Below, one piece after another: positions 60,703-64,000 of a stretch of DNA of 64,000 nucleotides. This DNA comes from Algoriphagus lacus (GTDB lineage: Bacteria > Bacteroidota > Bacteroidia > Cytophagales > Cyclobacteriaceae), in NCBI RefSeq assembly GCF_003583985.1, contig NZ_QXML01000001.1, positions 310,001-374,000 on the forward strand. The letters are read 5' to 3'. The number at the start of each line of letters is the position of its first letter. Position 1 is the first letter of the stretch. The notes under the pieces are model-generated. The model was not told the DNA's origin and did no database searches. It saw only the letters and a program-made list of their open reading frames with translations. The position numbers and the translations under genes were made by a program.

Positions 60703-62919
60703 TTACAGGTTCAACCAATAATTTAACTTCAGGACCAAAGAGCGCTGCTTAGGCATAAAGTCACCTGGGAAATAATTGTCGGTGTATACCAGAAAGAAAT
60801 CTGAAACAGGAGCATATCTCCACTGTAGTCGGGTGTTGATATTGAGGTTGTCGATCTGATTGTTGTATTGGATAAAAGTCGTCCAGAACAGATTTTTGGT
60901 AAAGGTGAGGTCGATGCGAGGTCCTACCAAAACCAAATTTGCATCGTTTTGGGGCTCTGGAAGGCGGATTCGGGCATAGTTGAAATTCATCGAAATGTTG
61001 GCCAAGTAGCCTAATCTCAATCCCATCTGGCTGATTACCCGCTGAAAGTTTCCGGTGAAATACTCTCCGGCTTCTGCTTCCAATTTGATATTGAATACAT
61101 TTCTTGGGTTGCTTTCGTATTCTATCCGGATGGTTTGATTGGTATAATCCGTGCCTGCTAGAAGTGGCTCTCCCCCAGTTCTGGTCGGATCAAAGTCCTC
61201 AAAAAGATAAACATACCGGTTACGCTGAGTCACTGTCAACTCTGAAAGCGAATTGAATCGGATGAGGTAGCTTAAGTTGATATCCCTGTCCGTCTGCCCG
61301 AGGGTTTCATTCCAATATCCTTCATATTCCAATTTTGGACCATGACGGTTGATCAATCTCGACTTGGGATAGAACAAATAAGATACATCAGGATTTACCC
61401 GTTTGAAATCCACTCGGGGGACAAAACCGACTTCCGGATTAAATGATTTTCCAACGTCTTGAAAGCTAAAGGTCCAGTTCCAATGAATGTCTGTAAAAAG
61501 CAGGTAAGTATTAAAGGAATAAGGTTTTTCCAAATCGGTGGATTCAAAGGTTCGATGGTAAAATACCTTTCCAGTCCATTTCCCATTGGATGAATTCAAA
61601 TTGTAATCTGCACCGATCAGTCGGTTGTAAGCGGTGGGATCAAACAACTGCTGAAACTCATCGAGGGCAAGGGATTCTCGGTCCACATAGATCAGCCCGA
61701 TGTTGGATCGGGTAAACACTTTCTTCTGAACCGCGAGCACTGTGAAGTTTTTGCCGGCAATACCCGCATTTTCATCCGTTGCGGTTTGCATGTTCATAGC
61801 TCCGATTCTCCAATTCTCATTCAGCTTTCCGCTGAGACGGGCCCCATAGATGATTTTACTCTGCACATTTTGTCCGGTGGCAGAATCAATATCAACCCCA
61901 ATTCTCCTGGAGAAAAAAGGTCTGGAACGAGGCTGTCCAAAGCTGTCAAAGAGGTCGGCGTTTTCCAGGAAAAACTGCCTACGCTCAGGGAAAAAGATCT
62001 CAAAGCGATCCAGATTTGTAACCTGTTGATCGACTTCCACTTGGGAAAAATCCGGGTTAAAAGTCAAATCCAAATTTAAAGCAGGCCCAATCCCGATTTT
62101 GGCATCTCCACCGAAGGAAGGGGTAAGTTCTTCCTGAGTCCCTTCCAGAAAATTTTTGGAAGCTCTTGCCGCAGTGTAGGGAATCAAAGAAATGTTTGCG
62201 GAGCTCTTCTTGAGCGGTTCTTCGAAGATGAGTTTTCTCAAAAAGGCTGTACTGAGGATCGGAATATTTCTTGGAACCGGAGACCAGGTGCTTCGTTCGC
62301 CATAATGACTGTCGATTCGATAAAAATTGACATTCCAGTTTTGAGCTCCTTCGTTGAAACGGATGCTGGTCAAAGGAATGACCACCTCCGCCTGCCAGGA
62401 ATTTTCATTGATTTTTGCAACTGAAAACCACTTATTGTCCCAAGCCAGGCTCAAATCTTCTGATCGTGTACCTCCGTTGGAGACTAAGCCTTCCCGTTGA
62501 ACGCCATAGGGATTGATCCCAAATTGAAATGCGTTGGTCTTGTCATTGAAAGTGTCAAAAACAAACACAATGGCATCGTTTTGCTCTCCGCGGAAATCCC
62601 GTCTTAGCGAAGTGGATACATATTTTCGCGGTCCGTTATTTTCCATCACCGCCGCGATGTAGAGGTTGTTTTCGTCGAAAGCGACTTTTACACGGGTATT
62701 TACCTGAGACCTGGACGTATCGGAAGGAAAATATTGTCTGAATTCCCCGTTCCATCCCTCACTGTCAGTCCAGATGGGTTCATCCAGAATTCCATCCAAA
62801 ACAATAGGTTCCTTCAGCTTGAAAGCAAAGGCATTTGAGTTTCCCTCATCGACTTGTTGGGCGAAAAGGAAAGGGCAGAAAAGGAAGAGAATTGAAATAG
62901 TTCCGAAAAGGGACTTCAT
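60703..62919 (-). CDS. DUF5916 family outer-membrane protein with CBM9-like N-terminal domain
   Basis: I chose the ATG at 62919 (MKSLFGTISILFLFCPFLFAQ), which gives a signal peptide of about 20 residues. The 738-residue protein has a CBM9-like sugar-binding module (about 30-205; LKEPIVLDGILDEPIW, then FDENNLYIAAVMENNG) and a DUF5916 part (about 225-738) with many alternating beta strands ending in LKLNYWLNL, as in an outer-membrane barrel. DUF5916 proteins are common in Bacteroidota and their role is unknown. It is on the strand opposite the glycosidase and converges on it. Confidence 0.87.
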   Translation of the reverse strand: MKSLFGTISILFLFCPFLFAQQVDEGNSNAFAFKLKEPIVLDGILDEPIWTDSEGWNGEFRQYFPSDTSRSQVNTRVKVAFDENNLYIAAVMENNGPRKYVSTSLRRDFRGEQNDAIVFVFDTFNDKTNAFQFGINPYGVQREGLVSNGGTRSEDLSLAWDNKWFSVAKINENSWQAEVVIPLTSIRFNEGAQNWNVNFYRIDSHYGERSTWSPVPRNIPILSTAFLRKLIFEEPLKKSSANISLIPYTAARASKNFLEGTQEELTPSFGGDAKIGIGPALNLDLTFNPDFSQVEVDQQVTNLDRFEIFFPERRQFFLENADLFDSFGQPRSRPFFSRRIGVDIDSATGQNVQSKIIYGARLSGKLNENWRIGAMNMQTATDENAGIAGKNFTVLAVQKKVFTRSNIGLIYVDRESLALDEFQQLFDPTAYNRLIGADYNLNSSNGKWTGKVFYHRTFESTDLEKPYSFNTYLLFTDIHWNWTFSFQDVGKSFNPEVGFVPRVDFKRVNPDVSYLFYPKSRLINRHGPKLEYEGYWNETLGQTDRDINLSYLIRFNSLSELTVTQRNRYVYLFEDFDPTRTGGEPLLAGTDYTNQTIRIEYESNPRNVFNIKLEAEAGEYFTGNFQRVISQMGLRLGYLANISMNFNYARIRLPEPQNDANLVLVGPRIDLTFTKNLFWTTFIQYNNQIDNLNINTRLQWRYAPVSDFFLVYTDNYFPGDFMPKQRSLVLKLNYWLNL

Positions 62920-62935
62920 AGGTTGGAGCAACACT

Positions 62936-62968
62936 CAAAATTAGCTTTTGGAAATCGCAGGATCCAAA
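62936..62968 (-). promoter_or_regulatory. Possible promoter of the DUF5916 gene
   Basis: On the minus strand TTTG (plus 62965-62968) is followed after 21 bases by TAATTTTG (plus 62936-62943), a perfect TAnnTTTG. The start point would be about 10 bases upstream of the ATG at 62919. Confidence 0.45.
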
Positions 62969-63006
62969 GAATTTTATCAAAGGCAAAAAAGGGTTTTAAT
63001 TTCGAC

Positions 63007-63435
63007 TTATGGAGCTCCGAAAGCTGTCAGGACCAAATTTCGGGAGCCCCCGTCCCTGCGAAATTCACAGAGGTAAATCCCTTGCCAGATTCCTAAAGCC
63101 AGTTTTCCGGAAGAAATGGGGACTTGAACGCTCGTCCCGAAAAATGCGCTTTTGATATGGGCAGGCATATCGTCGGCTCCTTCATAATTATGCACAAACC
63201 GAGGATAAGATTCCGGAATCAGTTCATTGACAAAAGTCTGAAAATCTTTCCTCACAGTTGGATCCGCATTCTCGTTGATGCATAGTCCTGCAGAGGTATG
63301 CTGAATAAAAACCTGCAAAAATCCAATACGGATCTCCCTGATTTCAGGAATCGTTTTTTCGATCTGGTCTGTAATCAGGTGATAGCCCTGATGGTAGCTT
63401 GGCAATCGAAGCTGCTTTTGGAAGTAAAGGGACAT
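63007..63435 (-). CDS. YjbQ/UPF0047 family protein (secondary thiamine-phosphate synthase-like)
   Basis: The 142-residue protein is of the YjbQ family. Conserved blocks are QHTSAGLCINENADPTVRKDF (about 45-65, with a His), HNYEGADDMPAHIKS (about 83-97) and GIWQGIYLCEFRR (about 118-130). Some members show weak thiamine phosphate synthase activity, but the true role is unsettled. The gene starts 3 bases after the stop of the fumarylacetoacetate hydrolase gene, so they share a transcript. Confidence 0.9.
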   Translation of the reverse strand: MSLYFQKQLRLPSYHQGYHLITDQIEKTIPEIREIRIGFLQVFIQHTSAGLCINENADPTVRKDFQTFVNELIPESYPRFVHNYEGADDMPAHIKSAFFGTSVQVPISSGKLALGIWQGIYLCEFRRDGGSRNLVLTAFGAP

Positions 63436-63438
63436 GGA

Positions 63439-64000
63439 TTAAATCGATCCCACTTTATTTTCCAAGGTTCCGATTCCTTCAATCCTGATTTTGACAAGGT
63501 CCCCGGCCCGAAGGGTAAAATTATCCGGGACGATGCCAGTTCCTGTCATCATCAGGCAACCGATAGGAAACGTATTTGCCCGAAAAAGCCAATCTGCGAG
63601 TTCTTGAGGTTTTCGCTTCATCTGGGCCAAAGTCGTATCTCCCGAGGCTTCGATTTTTCCGTTTCTGTGGATTTCAAGATGGATTGTAGTGGTGTCCGGA
63701 AGCATTTCTTCCTGAATCAAGAGGCAAGGCCCGACTGCTGCGCAGCCTTGATACACTTTTGACTGTGGCAAATAGAGCGGATTTTCTCCCTCGATGCTTC
63801 GGCTACTCATGTCATTGCCCACGGTGAATCCCTGCACTTTTCCCGATGGAGATATCAACAAGGTTAACTCCGGCTCGGGCACATCCCAAGTGGAGTCTTT
63901 TCGGATGTTCACGGTTTCTCCCGGATTGGATACCCGGCTTGCGGTGGCTTTGAAAAAAAGTTCTGGTCGGTCAGCTGCATAGACTTTGTCGTAAAAATCC
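63439..64000 (-). CDS. Fumarylacetoacetate hydrolase family protein (partial, 5' end beyond the window)
   Basis: The frame is open from the right edge of the window to the stop at 63439, about 186 codons, and begins mid-gene (KVYAADRPELFFKATASR). Family blocks are PEPELTLLISPSG, GFTVGNDMSSRSIEGENPLYLPQSK and the C-terminal MTGTGIVPDNFTLRAGD, typical of the FAH superfamily, whose members hydrolyse or decarboxylate small diketo acids with a divalent metal. The internal GTG near 63912 is not the start. The metal-binding Glu pair should lie partly beyond the edge. Confidence 0.88.
   Translation of the reverse strand, partial: DFYDKVYAADRPELFFKATASRVSNPGETVNIRKDSTWDVPEPELTLLISPSGKVQGFTVGNDMSSRSIEGENPLYLPQSKVYQGCAAVGPCLLIQEEMLPDTTTIHLEIHRNGKIEASGDTTLAQMKRKPQELADWLFRANTFPIGCLMMTGTGIVPDNFTLRAGDLVKIRIEGIGTLENKVGSI

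Overview
The window looks like chromosomal DNA of a free-living Bacteroidota bacterium of the order Cytophagales, most like Algoriphagus and relatives (Cyclobacteriaceae). This is inferred from gene content and gene style. A promoter of the TTG-N19-TAnnTTTG type stands before a tRNA, Shine-Dalgarno sequences are weak, SecA is long and lacks a C-terminal zinc motif, and there are a DUF5916 outer-membrane protein, a CRY-DASH photolyase, a PnuC/NadR-like kinase pair and many secreted hydrolases. No insertion sequence, prophage, CRISPR array or plasmid gene was seen, and no stretch over about 300 bases is without a gene.

Left part (1-13.2 kb). A compact minus-strand operon runs off the left edge (AhpD-like protein, small unknown, exonuclease III, RsbW-like ATPase, YbeY). 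A plus-strand run goes the other way: ComF, YfiT/DinB-type transferase, MBOAT plus SGNH pair, short-chain dehydrogenase, a PLP decarboxylase broken by one extra base, an unknown membrane-anchored protein and a hotdog thioesterase. TrmH and MutS diverge from each other, and a PAS-LuxR regulator follows.

Middle part (13.3-32.2 kb). There are two tRNAs (Gly-GCC, Leu-UAA), a MazG-like pyrophosphohydrolase, a Tat-signal superoxide dismutase, dapF, secA, a SPOR lipoprotein, an M20 amidohydrolase, an S1/P1 nuclease, an orphan NarL-type regulator, DsbD, an M20 dipeptidase and a quinone oxidoreductase. Two minus-strand tRNAs (Val-GAC, Gly-CCC) lie beside a decayed tRNA-Val relic, followed by uvrA and the pnuC-kinase pair.

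Secreted hydrolase part (32.2-42.9 kb). It holds an S9 peptidase, a phosphodiesterase, a CE15-like glucuronoyl esterase, a sulfatase, a Tat-signal alpha-hydroxy acid oxidase, an M28 peptidase and a sugar O-acetyltransferase.

The most notable system is a complete ebo cluster (eboA to eboF, 43.1-49.8 kb): six plus-strand genes in canonical order, flanked by unrelated minus-strand genes. Ebo clusters are known in cyanobacteria, pseudomonads, Bacteroidota and some algal plastids. They have been linked to moving metabolite precursors to the periplasm (scytonemin in Nostoc) and to nematode repellence in Pseudomonas, but the reactions are unknown. No partner biosynthetic genes are seen next to this copy.

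Right part (49.9-64 kb). Here are an HD phosphohydrolase coupled to a YitT transporter, a TRIC channel, a methyltransferase, a patatin lipase, then a plus-strand set of VOC protein, BioF-like synthase and beta-lactamase-like lipoprotein. CRY-DASH, a six-hairpin glycosidase lipoprotein, a DUF5916 protein, YjbQ and the 3' part of a fumarylacetoacetate hydrolase gene end the window.
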